Positions 49,201-61,179 of a stretch of DNA of 64,000 nucleotides are shown here, one piece after another. The notes under the pieces are model-generated. The model searched no databases. It saw only the letters and a program-made list of their open reading frames with translations, and was not told the origin of the DNA. Every line of letters begins with the position of its first letter. Positions within the stretch are counted from its first letter, which is position 1. Source of the DNA: Phocoena phocoena (taxonomy: Eukaryota > Chordata > Mammalia > Artiodactyla > Phocoenidae). Location: assembly GCF_963924675.1 (NCBI RefSeq), contig NC_089224.1, positions 63,721,464-63,785,463 of the forward strand. The letters run 5' to 3'. Position numbers and translations under genes: made by a program.

Positions 49201-50165
49201 TCCTCAGTTGTTCCTACATGAACCCCTCCGGGACAGAAGTTCACAGAAGGCTCTGTGTTGACATTTCAATTCATTACCCTGTTCCAGAAGCAGGGAACCC
49301 TCAACGCCCTCTCTCCCACACCCTTGCCAGGCCGCAGAGAACGGAACTCCCACTCCGCCCTCCATCTCACCATTTTTTCTACCAGCTGCTACCTCTCAGG
49401 CCTGGACCAGCTGTATCTACTCCCACCTCAGCCCAATAGGTACCAAAAGGGCCCAGAAAGGATGTCTCAAATCCTCGAGCTCCTCTGAAGCAGGTGACAT
49501 TACTGTCCTTTTTTTTTTTTTTTAAATGTAGAGTACTTTGAGAAGATAAATGCCAAGTTCCCTTCTCACTCTAAGTTTCCAGCGTCTTAATGTTGTCAAA
49601 GCAATTTTGTAGACATGAGGAAAATACAGCTGTGGCTAAAATATCAATGAATCCATGAATGGTGCTGGCTTTAAATTATGCTGTATAATTGGTATGTAAT
49701 ATCTACTAAGAATATAGACTATACACACACACATTTGGGCAGTGGTGTGCTGGCAAAGGTTTAACAACTGGCTGGGGTGGGGGGAGCCCCGATTTGCAAT
49801 GCCTGATAGTTTCTGGGGTGTAAATATTCCCACCATAAACGAATTTCGAGCAACCAATCTGATATCACTGAACTCCAAGTTGGGAAGAGATGTTCACAAC
49901 TGGTTCTCACAAGCTGGTAGGAACAGGTGCCAGCACACCGTTAGAAGCTGGATAAATACAACTAATAAAAATCACCCCTGTTTCTTATTATCTGCAAAGT
50001 TTGTTCTCCTCCTCTCCTTTCTGTTACTGTCCCCACATCTCAGGGTAGTGGTGAAGATCTGGGACCCTAAGTCAGCATATCTGGTTCAAATCCTAGCTCT
50101 GCTAGTATGAAATCCTGGGTGAATTCCTTTGTCTTTCCTTGTCTACAAAATTGAGACATTTTCAA
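46240..50165. other. Intergenic, no gene recognised
   Basis: Mostly unassigned AT-rich DNA. AT/GT microsatellite near 47490-47530, with an imperfect local duplication around 'atttcatggaact' (about 47473 and 47529). A possible old L1 scrap at 48335-48450 ('acagtgaaatgcataagcat'). Confidence 0.45.
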
Positions 50166-50175
50166 AGAGGTTCTA

Positions 50176-50385
50176 GGGCTTCCCTGGTGGCGCAGTGGTT
50201 GAGAGTCCGCCTGCCGATCCAGGGGACACGGGTTCGTGCCCCAGTCCGGGAGGATCCCACATGCCACAGAGCGGCTGGGCCCGTGAGCCGTGGCCGCTGA
50301 GCCTGCGCGTCCGGAGCCTGTGCTCCACAACGGGAGAGGCCACAACAGTGAGAGGCCCACGTACCGCAAAAGAAAAAAAAAAAAA
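50176..50385 (+). mobile_element. CHR-type tRNA-derived SINE
   Basis: Complete copy starting gggcttccctggtggcgcag, with an A-tail. Flanked by AGAGGTTCTA (50166-50175) and AGAGATTCTA (50386-50395), one mismatch. Confidence 0.92.
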
Positions 50386-50446
50386 AGAGATTCTACTCCA
50401 TAGGGCTATCGTGTGGATTAATTAACTTACTTAGTACTCTCTACAA

Positions 50447-50672
50447 CAGTGACACTCTTCCGTGAGCATCAGGGTCCCCTACAGGGCTTGCTAAGACATA
50501 GATGGCTGGGCCTTATCCCCAAAGTTTCCAATTCAATAGGTCTCAGTTGGGGTCTGAGAATGTACATTTCTAACAAGTTTCCGGGTGAGGCCTGAGTTTG
50601 CATTTCTAGCAAATTCCTAGGTGGTGATGATATGGTTGGTTCAGAGCTCACACTTGGAGAAGCAGTACCCTA
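50447..50672 (+). mobile_element. MER5A-like hAT-Charlie relic
   Basis: 'gtgagcatcagggtccccta', 'tccaattcaataggtctcag' and a right end 'cacacttggagaagcagta'. Confidence 0.65.
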
Positions 50673-50679
50673 AGGATTT

Positions 50680-52414
50680 CAGTATGGTGCCTAGAATCCA
50701 TTAAATATTGGCTGTTGTATTGTCAGTTCTAAGAGGTCAGAGCAATTGCTTCTAAATAAAGACCATACCAGGAAGACCCCAGGCGCTTCCTAAATGAACA
50801 TACTATCTCAGAGGGGGTTCTCCGGATCTATGAGCAACCTCAGCTGCCCTCAAGCAAGGAATAGCAGGAGAGCACCCACTCTTCCCTTGCCGCTCCCTCT
50901 TTCAGTCAGCAAGGCAAGCGCCAGCCCCCCACCCCGAGGGTCTACTGTGGGCCAGCTCGGACAGAGGGAGATCAGGTAGGGCTAAATGACACATACGTTA
51001 GAGAGGCAGGAAGCAAAGACAATTACCTCCTGACGTCACCAGCCAAAAGGAGAATCCCCTGAAAGGCAGCTGTCCTTCGTCAGGCATTCAAGTTTGCCTA
51101 GTGGCTTGTTTTTCAGTAGTTGATCATATGTATGCCTGGAGAGCACTAATATTTATTGGTAATGACGGGGGCTGATAGGGGCCCCCTTAGAATCAGACGT
51201 TACTGAATCGTACATGAAGCACAGAATTCCTCTGTTGTGTCATTAATCCTTCATAAATCTCCCATTTTGAGTTTCACACTACACTGAGATCAAAATTATG
51301 TAACTTCTTATACTCACCTCTCATTACAATTACTAATTGCTCTAAGTGCACTGTGTTCACTGCATAACTAAGGGGGGAAGTACGAATGGTTAAATCTCAA
51401 AGGCTTTTTAGGTCAATTATGTTAGTTTATCAAGTAATTGTTTTTTGCTAAAATACAGCACACAAGCCACATGCTATGGTCAGGCCACAGGGCAATGAAA
51501 GCTTAATGCTTAAACTACACATGGAAAAGTAGGACTCGCCCACTGAGAAAGAGGATGTTTATGGCCCCCCTCATTCCCACGTGAACTGTCCGGACAGTAG
51601 TTCCCAGCACTGGCAAGTTGGGACACATGCTCTGTTTGGTTATGTAACAACTAGCACCATCCCTGCCCCACACACAGCCACCACAGGAAACACAGAAGAT
51701 ATTGAAAACCCAGATGGGAAACCCTGTAGAGGGAGGCCCTTCAGATCTTCCATGGAACTAGTCTTTTGAAGCCTCAATATTCTGATTTTCGGATATACCC
51801 AGAGGAGGCCTGACCTAACATTTCCATCTCACTTAAGGGCTAATTTTATTCCCTTTGGTGTAATGCAGTTGCACACCGGGGCCAGCACAAACATTCCCAC
51901 TGCACAGGCCCCCTAATTCAACCCTGAGAGCCGGCTTTGCACGAGCCAAAATACACTGACTCCGGCCTTCTCTTTCCCACACTTTTCACTGAGAAGGCAG
52001 TGAAGCGTATTTCACTATCGTAACAACCCCTTCTTCCTCCGGCATTCACATCAGCTACCTTTCTCCTCCCCTACTGTCCTCAGAGTCTTCACAGAGGGAG
52101 CATGGAGGGAGGAAGAAGCAGAGTGAGCCTTCTGCCTGTTTGTTGCTCAATCCCATAGGACAAAGGTGCGACACCAAAAGTGTTGGAACTATATCATACC
52201 CTTCACACTATGAACTAATCATATGACTGAAAAATTCTCTAAAGTAAATATGGAGAGAAGTGTAAACTAGCCAGCAACACAAAACAGGAGAAATCTTCCC
52301 ACCTCGTGTATGAGGTGCCTGTCTTTCCCCTCTGTTACTAGTATTCACGTTCTTATAGCTTATAAATTTAAAAGTCAAAGGAAAGTTCAACAGATTTGAC
52401 CACCTGGATATTAA
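50680..52414. other. Intergenic, nothing recognised
   Basis: 1.7 kb without a supported gene or assigned repeat. Confidence 0.5.
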
Positions 52415-52424
52415 AATAGAAGGG

Positions 52425-52785
52425 GGTTTCCCTTGTGGTGCAGTGGTTAAGAATCTGCCTGCCAATGCAGGGGACAGGGGTTCAAGCCCTGGTCCGGGAA
52501 GATCCACATGCTGTGGAGCAGCTAAGCCCGTGCACCACAACTACTGAGCCTGCGCTCTAGAGCCCGTGAGCCACAACTACTGAGCCCGTGTGCTGCAACT
52601 ACTGAAGCCCGCATGCCTAGAGCCTGTGCTCTGCAACAAGAGAAGCCACCGCAGTAATAAGCCCGCGCACCGCAACAAAGAGTAGCCCCTGCTCGCGGCA
52701 ACTAGAGAAACCCCGCGCGCAGCAAGAAAGGCCCAACACAGGCAAAAATAAATAAATAAAATAAATCTATTTTTAAAAATAAAAC
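52425..52785 (+). mobile_element. Long CHR-type SINE (CHRL-like)
   Basis: Head gggtttcccttgtggtgcag, with internal near-repeats 'ccacaactactgagcc'. AATAGAAGGG duplications at 52415-52424 and 52786-52795. Confidence 0.92.
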
Positions 52786-52849
52786 AATAGAAGGGAAAAA
52801 GGAAGGAGGGTAGGCAGGAAGGAGAAAGAAAGAGGAAATTCTTAAAAAT

Positions 52850-53370
52850 AACAGACTAGGGAAAACATTTACAGCAAATAGGATAAAGGGCTAATAACTT
52901 TGTAAGATATAAGTGTCATTTCATTGATAATAGAACACAGTAGGGAACAAACTCACAAAATAATAAATTCAACCAGTAATCAAAAACAGAAAAATAGTCA
53001 CTGGAAATCCAAAAAAATGCAAAATTAAAATATCAAGATACCATATTTATCTGGTAAAGTAGCAAAAAAAATTTTATGTTAGCACCCAAAGCCAGTAAGG
53101 GTAGTGTGAAACTGGCACTCAAACATTGCTGGGAGCATTAGAAATCGGTACAAATCTTGGGCAAAGAAGTTTAGAATTACACATCAAATGCCATAAAATT
53201 ATTCATTCGCATTGATACAGAAATCTCACTTCTAAAAGAGTAAATAACCCAAAAGAAAGGAAAAGCTATATACACACAAATATACTCAAAGTAACATTTA
53301 TAATTTTTTTAAAAGGAAGCAACCTAAAAGCCCAACGATAGGAAACAGCTAAGAAAACCATAGTATGTTC
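52850..53370 (+). mobile_element. Old LINE-1 fragment
   Basis: Diverged plus-strand ORF2 3' sequence ('ggataaagggctaataactt', 'cattgctgggagcattagaa', 'gaaatctcacttctaaaaga'). No usable frame. Confidence 0.7.
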
Positions 53371-53609
53371 ATCCATTCATTTATTCACCAAGCATTTATT
53401 AATCACCCTCGATGTGCTAGTGAATCCTTTCCCAGTGTTAAATTCTAAGGATAATCAATAACAGATAAGAGAGATAGAATATACATTTAGATTTGCTCCC
53501 TTTAAATCAAGAAATGTCAGTCTTTGGTGGACCATGTATAGCCTGGACCATGTACAGGCATGTATTGATATATCACTCCCAAATCATCAGGGAATAAAAT
53601 GCCCAGTGT

Positions 53610-54478
53610 ACAGTTAGAAAGGCTATCATCAAAAAGATAACAGATAACACATGTTGGCCAGAATGTAGAGGAAAAGGAACCACTGTGCACTGTTATTGGG
53701 AATGTAAATTGATACAGCCACTATGGAAAACAGTACGGAGGTTCCTCAAAAAGTTAAAAGTAGAAATACTATATGATCCAACAATTCCACTTCAGGGTAT
53801 TTATCTGAAGAAAATGAAAACACTAACTCGAAAAGGTATCTGCACGCCCACATTCATTGCAGCATTATTCACAGTAACCAAGATACGGGAACAACCTAAC
53901 TGCCCCTCAACAGATGAATGGATAAAGATTATGTGGTATATGCACACAGTGGAATATTATTCAGCCATGAGAAAGAAGGAAATTCTGCTGTTTGTGATGA
54001 CATGGATGAACCTTGAGGGCATTAGGCTAAGTGAAACAAGACAGAGAAAGACAAATACTGTACGATCTCACATGTAGAATCTAAAAAAGCTGAACTCATT
54101 GAAATAGAGAGTACAATGATGGTTACCGGGGTGGGGAGTGAGGGAAATGGGGAGATGCTGGTGAAAGGGTACCAACTTGCAGTTAGAAGATGAACAAGTT
54201 CTGGGGATCTGATGTACAGCATGGTGATTATAGTTAATAATACTGTATTATATACTTGAGAGTTGCTAAGAGAGTAGATCTTCAATACTCTCACCACAAA
54301 AAAAGACGTGATGTGTTGGAGGTGTGAGCAAATGCTATGATGGTGATTATTTTGCAAAATATTAAGTGTTTTCAAATCAATGCATTGTACACTTTAAACT
54401 TACACAGTGTTATATGTGAATTATATCTCAATAAAGCTGGAAATAAATAAAAATAAAATGAAATAAAAGAAACTTTTA
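53610..54478 (+). mobile_element. 5'-truncated LINE-1
   Basis: Begins inside ORF2 and ends in an A-rich tail. Flanked by 17-bp duplications AATAAAATGCCCAGTGT (53593-53609) and AATAAAGTGCCCAGTGT (54479-54495), one mismatch. An ORF2 C-terminal frame is open for 130 codons (53685-54077; [20 protein letters not shown]). Confidence 0.92.
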
Positions 54479-54499
54479 AATAAAGTGCCCAGTGTGACT

Positions 54500-55200
54500 A
54501 TCAAGGAAACTGATGGCAATTGTCCTTGAGGTCTACTTAACTATTTAGGGCATCTGGATGTGAGCCTTCGGAAAATCACGGGAGACAGCTATGTGAAGGG
54601 CTCCCATTAGCGCAGAATTCACAGTCTACTGCTTTAAGAACTTGAACTTAAGTGTATGGAGCCCCTGGACCTAAGCAACCACTTGCCTTCAGAGAGCCCT
54701 TATAAATGTTTACATGACACCTGGGTCTTGGGGGGCAGCAGAAGTGACAGGCAGAAACCAATGAAATGACTTTGCCCCCCAATGGGACTCCTTTCCTCAA
54801 ACGCATTCCCTTATTAAGTGCCCATCACTGCACCCTCAGGTCTTTGGAGGCCCCACTCACTGTCCAGGAAGAAAGTCAGGGAACATTGAGTGTGGTGGGA
54901 GGGAAGCAAGCCGTGGGCAAGGAAGACGACCCACCTGGGGACCCTGGGCTGCTGGGTTCCCTGAGCTGGCCAAAGAGAGCTCTTCCGGGTACACCACTTG
55001 CCACTGGCCTCTGAGAGCAGCACCCATCTCCCTGGCAGAGAGGGCTGCTCCTGGCTGTGAATGAAGGAATCAGTTAAGATGCCCCCCTCTAAAGAAGCCA
55101 CTTCCCCAACACTCCCTAAGAGCTAAGATATTTTTTCAATAGGAGATAACCCTTCATTTCACAATTAGAGGTAAGGCTTAAAATTGATACCCCTGGCAGA
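54500..55200. other. Intergenic, nothing recognised
   Basis: No gene or assignable repeat seen. Confidence 0.5.
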
Positions 55201-55204
55201 CATA

Positions 55205-55390
55205 ATAACACTAAATTAAGTATTACTATACTACTTGCTACGTGCCAGGTATTATTCTAAGTGTTCTTCGTACGGTAACTCATTTAATTCTCACAACAAA
55301 CCTGTGAGGAAAGTACTATTATGCTCAATCCCACTTTACACATGAGGAAACTTAAACAGAGAGATACCAAGTCACTTCTCAAGTTTACAC
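55205..55390 (-). repeat. MIR SINE relic
   Basis: Reverse MIR: 'gtgccaggtattattctaag', 'ctcatttaattctcacaaca' and 'ccactttacacatgaggaaa'. Confidence 0.75.
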
Positions 55391-55715
55391 ACTAATGGGT
55401 TGCCTTTTGACCCAGCGATCCCACTTCTAGGAATAAATGAACCTGCAGGAATGAAAAATTCTATATACAAATATATGTGTGGTGTCATCGTGTAACATGG
55501 GAAGAAGTTGGAAGCAAACTAAAACGAGTAACAAGGCAAGAAAAGCTAAGTAAATGCATTCATTTATTATGGGATTTGGACACAGGCAGGCTGGCTCTAG
55601 CATATTAACCACTACACCACCCTGCCTCCTTAGAAAGAGACTAACCACCAAAATCTACACATGGATAGATGGCTGGTATACAGAGCCCTTCCTGGAAGCA
55701 ATTTGAAAATGAGGG

Positions 55716-55889
55716 TCCGCCTGCCGATGCAGGGGACACAGGTTCGTACCCCAGTCCGGGAAGATCCCACATGCCGCAGGGCGGCTGGGCCCGTGAGCCG
55801 TGGCCGCTGAGCCTGTCCATCCAGAGCCTGTGTTCCGCAACGGGAGAGGCCACAGCAGTGAGAGGACGGTGTACCAAAAAAAAGAAAAA
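55716..55889 (+). mobile_element. CHR-type SINE lacking its 5' head
   Basis: Starts at 'tccgcctgccgatgcagggg', missing about the first 30 nt (the tRNA A-box head). Still flanked by perfect 11-bp duplications GAAAATGAGGG (55705-55715 and 55890-55900). Confidence 0.92.
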
Positions 55890-55904
55890 GAAAATGAGGG
55901 AGAA

Positions 55905-56239
55905 ACTAATGCCTGAAGGATGGGGGATGTTGTGGTGACGATTAGGAACAGGGCTCAGGCAACACATTTTTGCGCTGACTTCACGTTTTGCTATACTGGG
56001 TCCAGGTGCCACGTTCCTTCCCAGCATCAAACTCCTTACCTCTCCCTCCTCCTCTTCTTCAAAATCAAAAACAAACAGGTACTAATCTAGGTACTGACCT
56101 AATTTTTTTAAGAAAATAATTGTGTTTTTGTCCTCCCCCAAAGCCTCAGAACCACTAAGCCAATCTAAACCAAAACAAAACTTCTATCCACTGCTCAGCG
56201 TTGGTAAAAGAACTTGTTAACAGCTTTTGGTGTGGCCAC
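55905..56239. other. Intergenic, nothing recognised
   Basis: Short unassigned interval. Confidence 0.45.
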
Positions 56240-56720
56240 TGATCAAAAGCTTCAACATGCTAAGTGAAGTAAACCAGACAGAGAAAGGCAAATATCATAT
56301 GATATCGCCTATATGTGGAATCTAAAAAAGAAAAAAAAAACTGATACAAGTGAACTTATTTATAAAACGGAAACAGATTCACAGACATAGAAAACAAACT
56401 CATGGTGACCAAATGAGAAAGGTGAGCAGGATAAATTAGGAGTTTGGGATCAAGAGATACACATGACTATATATAAAACATCAATAGATAACCAGCAAGG
56501 TCCTACTGTATAGCACAGGGAACTATACTCAATATTTTATAATAACCTATGAGGGAAAAGAATCTGAAAAGGTATGTATGTATATATATATATACATACA
56601 TACCTTTTCAGATTTTATATATATATGTAACTACTTATATATATAACTAAATCACTTTGCTGTATACCTGAAACTAACACAACATTGTAAATCAACTGTA
56701 CTTCAATTAAAAAAAAAAAC
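56240..56720 (+). mobile_element. Truncated LINE-1 3' end
   Basis: 'aacatgctaagtgaagtaaa', 'ggtcctactgtatagcacag' and 'ctgtatacctgaaactaaca', ending in an A-run. Contains a perfect palindrome. Confidence 0.88.
56561..56614. repeat. 54-bp perfect palindrome
   Basis: Two 27-nt arms with no spacer, beginning aatctgaaaaggtatgtatg and ending with its exact reverse complement. The centre is an alternating TA run at 56587/56588. Symmetry stops at 56560/56615. Confidence 0.97.
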
Positions 56721-57825
56721 ATTGTCAGGCTGAGCTATGCCACAGCGTAGCAGCTTCCCACTATTCCAGGCCACTGAGCAGTGCTCCTGAAGTGGGTTTC
56801 CTCATATTCCAAACCCCTTCAGTCATGCCAGGGCCCGGCAGGGTCACAGAGCACAGAGAGGACTGACGTGTCATCTGCAGTGCCCTCAGCCACTCCTCCC
56901 GCCCGCCCGGCTGGAGCGTGAGCCTGCGGGCACAGACGTGCACTCTCCTTCTCTGGTTTGTCTCTGTCTTACCTCCTCCGTGGTCCTCACTGCTGAAAAG
57001 CCCAGCCTCCCCTAAAGGTTCTGCTGAGACGTGTCTACGGATATGGTGAGGCCTTCCTGAGCTTCTGCTCCCATATGACTTTGGGCATTTTTCCCTTTTA
57101 CTTTTGAAAAGAACTTGCCTAATTCCTTAATTTAATATCCAAGGATGTGGACAAAGCTATTTGGCACAGAAATCAAGGGCTATCCTGGATTAAATACTGT
57201 GGACTGCTGGCATTCCCAGTTTTGACATTCACGGTTCCAGCTCTCTAAGGAATCTTGAAGGTCAGGACTTGTGGACAATTGTGTTTGCGGGGTGGGCAAC
57301 TTGAATCAGACTCACTGCACAGCTGGTATGGAAGCGAGCCCCTTAATTATGGCGAGTGGGCTCAGTTGAGCACCCAGTGGGGCACCTCAGCTCAGCCGTG
57401 TGGCTCTCTTCTCAAAATCTAGAATGTGTTTTATGGAAGAAGGAAGCAAACTGATACACATGGGCCTCTCGTGAAGGTCTTGGAATGAATCTGCAGAATG
57501 TCATGGGTCAGCCTTCTCTCTCACTATCATAAAGCAACCAGGAACTATATCTTTAGCACAGCTGGGAATAATAGATTTGGTTCTAGGAGCTGTGTTCACA
57601 GTGCAGTCTGCAGGGATCAGTCAGTAAGTCAGCATGCAGAGGTCCCACCAAGTCAGGAATTCTGTCCTAAGCAAAGGAGTCAGAAAAGCAATGGGCCCCA
57701 TGCCTTCCTCTGGGAACTTGTGGGATCAGCAAAGAAAAGGCAGCCAGAAAGGAAAAGGAAAGTGTAAGCTAACAACAAAGACCAACCCCTTGTCTGTGAG
57801 GGATAACATTTTCTGAGGTATCCCA
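56721..57825. other. Intergenic, nothing recognised
   Basis: 1.1 kb without a gene or assigned repeat. Confidence 0.5.
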
Positions 57826-57829
57826 AGGC

Positions 57830-58045
57830 ACAGTTTGGTGTCAGACATGAGTTAATGTCCCAGCTCTGCCGTTGTGGGTTATGTAATCTCTCTAAGCCTC
57901 AGTTTCCTTATCTGAAATGGGGATAACAAAAGTGCCTTCCTCTTTGGGTCCTTATGAAGATTCAAGGAGAGGATCTGTGCGAACTGCTTAGTACGGTGTC
58001 TGGCAGCTAGCAAACACCTGATTAACATTAGACGGTATTTTTGTT
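57830..58045 (+). repeat. MIR SINE relic
   Basis: 'cccagctctgccgttgtggg', 'aagcctcagtttccttatct' and 'agcaaacacctgattaacat'. Confidence 0.8.
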
Positions 58046-58650
58046 ATTTTACTATCTGTTAGAGAATGACGGAAATTAGAAGTTTCCTGACTGCCTAAAC
58101 CACCATTTTCTCCTTCACTTGCTTTCGGCTTAGAGGTTATTTTCCTGGCCTCCTGGGTCCTTCTCCTGTGGGGTCAGAGTGGCCTCCAGCAGCCATCCTC
58201 TAAGCCTAGAGGACATACTTTGCCCATCTTGGGTAACTTCACTCTGTCAGAAGGGAATCGAAGAGGCCAGAGATGGCCCATCTGGTCAGACTGCTCACTA
58301 ATAAAAGCCAGGATGGTGCAGAAGAAAGAGACAACTTTTCAGAAATGTGATAGACCCCCTCCTGTGATGAACAAAACATCTGTTTGTTCCATCTTGCAAA
58401 TTTGGGAATGCTGGGTCTGAGAGCTGTTTTTTCTGACAGCATTAGATGGAATGCTGTTTCTAGGCTCACACAGGGTGTCTTTTCAACTCTAAATGTAAAC
58501 ATTTAGCTCCAAGAATGGAAGAAATACCAGGTTCCAGTGGCAAGCAATTACTTGGTGTTTCTTTAAGAGATGCCCTGGTTTGGGACTACTTGAGGGTAAG
58601 TTAACTCTTGAACAATACCTGATATAGCTTGGAAGGAGCAAAAGTTTTAA
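58046..58650. other. Intergenic, nothing recognised
   Basis: No supported feature. Confidence 0.5.
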
Positions 58651-58654
58651 AAAT

Positions 58655-59447
58655 GAGCTTGGAAGAAAATAATCATAAGACAAATATTTGACAATGGACT
58701 TGTAACTAAAATATGTAAAGAACTCTTACAACTCAGTAATAAAAAGACAAGTAATTCAATTTAAAGAAAAATGAGTAAAAGATTTTAACAGACACGTCAC
58801 CAAAGAAGATATACAAATTCCTAATGAGCACTTGAAATGATGCTTAATGTGGTTAGTCATGAGTGAAATGAAAATGAAAACCATAATGAAATATCATCAT
58901 ATACCTATTAGAGTAGCTAATCTTTTAAATTTGACAATACCAAGTGTTGGTGATATGGAGTAACTGAAACTCTCACCGGTAAGGATGAAAAATGGTAACA
59001 TTTTGGAAGTTGCTTATAAAGTAAATCATCTACTGGCCATAGCACTCAGCAATTCTACTTCTGGGTATTTACTCAAGAGAAATGAAAACATGTGTCTACA
59101 TAAAGACATCTACATGAATGCTCGTAGCAACCTTATTCATAATAGCCCAAATTGGAAATAAAACAAATGTTCATCAATAGGCGGATGGATAAACAAAGTG
59201 TGATATGGATATGTCTCCACCATGGAATACTGCTCAGCAGTGCAAAGAAATGAACTAATACACAGGACAACATAGTTGAACCTGAAAAACATTGTGACCA
59301 ATAAACTAAGTCAGACACAGAAGACTCCATACCATATGCTTCTATTTACATGACGCTCGAAAGACAAATGGAATGTACAGCGACAGAGGCAGGATAGTGG
59401 TTGCATGGGGCTGGGCTTGGGAGTGATTGACTGGGAAGGGACATAAG
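58655..59447 (+). mobile_element. Old LINE-1 fragment
   Basis: Diverged ORF2 3' portion: 'gtaaagaactcttacaactc', 'ttctacttctgggtatttac' and 'atggaatactgctcagcagt'. A SINE has inserted into its 3' end. Confidence 0.78.
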
Positions 59448-59458
59448 AAAGTCAGTGA

Positions 59459-59837
59459 TTCCTGGGCTTCCCTGGTGGTGCAGTGGTTAAGAATGCACCT
59501 GCCAATGCAGGAGACATAGGTTCGAGCCCTGGTCCGGGAAGATTCCACATGCTGTAGAGCAACTAAGCCCGTGCACCACAGCTACTGAGCCTGTGCTCTA
59601 GAGCCCATAAGCCACAACTACTGAGCCCATGAGCCACAACTACTGAGCCCATGTGCCACAACAAATGAAGCCTACGCGCCTAGAGCCCATGCTCCGCAAC
59701 AAGCACCAAAATGAGAAGCCCACGTACTGCCACGAAGAGTAACCCCCGCTCGCCGCAACTAGAGAAAGACTGCACACAGCAACGAAGACCCAACACAGCC
59801 AAAAAAGAAATAAACAAATAAATTAAAAAATTTTTTA
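59459..59837 (+). mobile_element. Long CHR-type SINE (CHRL-like)
   Basis: Has three consecutive 'ccacaactactgagccc'-like modules (about 59575-59650), one more than the copy at 15772. Flanked by AAAGTCAGTGA at 59448-59458 and 59838-59848. Confidence 0.92.
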
Positions 59838-59849
59838 AAAGTCAGTGAG

Positions 59850-60025
59850 TCTCAATCTATTTATCTCTTTGGCTGCAGAAATATGCATCGATATTCCTTA
59901 TCAAACACTTCTTACCGAATAAGAAAGACAAAAAAAATGTAGCTAATGAGAATTTAGTCTAAGAATAGATTTTTTTCCTATTATCCAAGGTGAAATAATA
60001 ATAGAGAAAAGTTATATGATGTTTA
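59850..60025. other. Intergenic, nothing recognised
   Basis: AT-rich, no feature. Confidence 0.45.
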
Positions 60026-60027
60026 TT

Positions 60028-60240
60028 CTTTGCCAGTGCCCTTTCTGGACACTTCAGGTATTTAATCCTCTCAGGAGCCTGTGAGGTACATACTAGTATT
60101 ACCCTCGTAGTTGAGGAAACTGAGGTGCAGAGAGGATGCCTCGCCTAGTAAGCATCTCAGCTGGTAAGTGGCAGAACGAGGATTTGGACACAGGCAGTGT
60201 GCCTCCAGGAATCCTGCTTCCTTAACCATCTTGCGGTACT
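60028..60240 (-). repeat. MIR SINE relic
   Basis: Reverse MIR: 'ggtatttaatcctctcagga', 'gttgaggaaactgaggtgca' and 'agctggtaagtggcagaacg'. Confidence 0.82.
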
Positions 60241-60840
60241 GCCTCTTGGAGCAGATCATGTTTTGGTCCCAGAGACTTTAAGTTCCCAGAATTAAAAAGA
60301 TCTCCTAGGGACAGAAGCAGCACTGAGTAGCTCTAGGTGGTAGAGCAGGGACACCGCCCAACAGGGATAAATAGATTTTCCTGCTGAGAAGAGTTTCTGA
60401 AAAAGAATGGGCAACTCTGCTCACAGGAACAGGAGAATGGATTCAAATAACCTCTGAAAGCCCCTCCCCATCCCTTGCCTGGCTGGAGGTCATAAGAAAG
60501 TGGATTTGTGTGTCTGGTAAAGGCAACACATACCTGGACCACATATTGAGCTCCAAACTAGTTCATCCAACAAGGGGCATTAAAAAACACTCGAGAACAA
60601 ACTGTGAGAAAGGAAAGGTCTACCACATGCCCAGGGTGCAGAAAACAGCCCACGTGATAGAGGTGGCAACTGGCGACTCCTTTGTGTGCAGAGGAACTAA
60701 GCAGGAAAATGAGAAAAGAAACTTGGTGCTCACTTTTGCAGGAGCATTCGAAGCTCCTCCTCAGCTAATCCCTAAGGGCAGGACCAAGGGAGGTTAACCT
60801 CAGTGCCAGGCATCATTACACAACTTGAATCACAGCTACC
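60241..60840. other. Intergenic, nothing recognised
   Basis: No supported gene. A 95-codon frame at 60510-60797 has no known features. Confidence 0.45.
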
Positions 60841-60844
60841 TAAT

Positions 60845-61035
60845 TACCCTTAACAGCCTCCTTCCCTCCAACCTGAGGTTTACAGTCCTGGGGTACTTTT
60901 CAGACACAGTCATGCACACATTGTGTATTTTTTGTTTCCCACTAGAATGAAAACTCCATGAAGGCAGGGACCCTGCTTAAACCTCTGTGTATCCACCTCA
61001 GCATCTACTATACATTAGTAACAGAACATATTTGA
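60845..61035 (+). repeat. L2 LINE relic (3' end)
   Basis: 'cccactagaatgaaaactcc', 'atgaaggcagggaccctgct' and 'acatatttgatggatgaa' match the L2 tail. Confidence 0.78.
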
Positions 61036-61039
61036 TGGA

Positions 61040-61103
61040 TGAAAAGAAGGAAGGAAAGAAGGAAGAGAAGGAGGAAGGGAAGGAGGGAGGGAGAAAATGA
61101 GTG
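61040..61103. repeat. GGAA-type purine simple repeat
   Basis: Interrupted (GGAA)/(GAGG) run, probably grown from the purine-rich end of the preceding L2. Confidence 0.85.
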
Positions 61104-61142
61104 AAGAAATGAATGAATCCATATTTTCTTAAAATACTAATG

Positions 61143-61167
61143 TCAAGCAACTATACCCCAATAAAAA
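61143..61167 (+). mobile_element. Ultra-short LINE-1 insertion (about 25 bp)
   Basis: 'tcaagcaactataccccaat' plus A's equals the last bases of an L1 3' end. It is enclosed by perfect 12-bp duplications AAAATACTAATG (61131-61142 and 61168-61179). Confidence 0.8.
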
Positions 61168-61179
61168 AAAATACTAATG

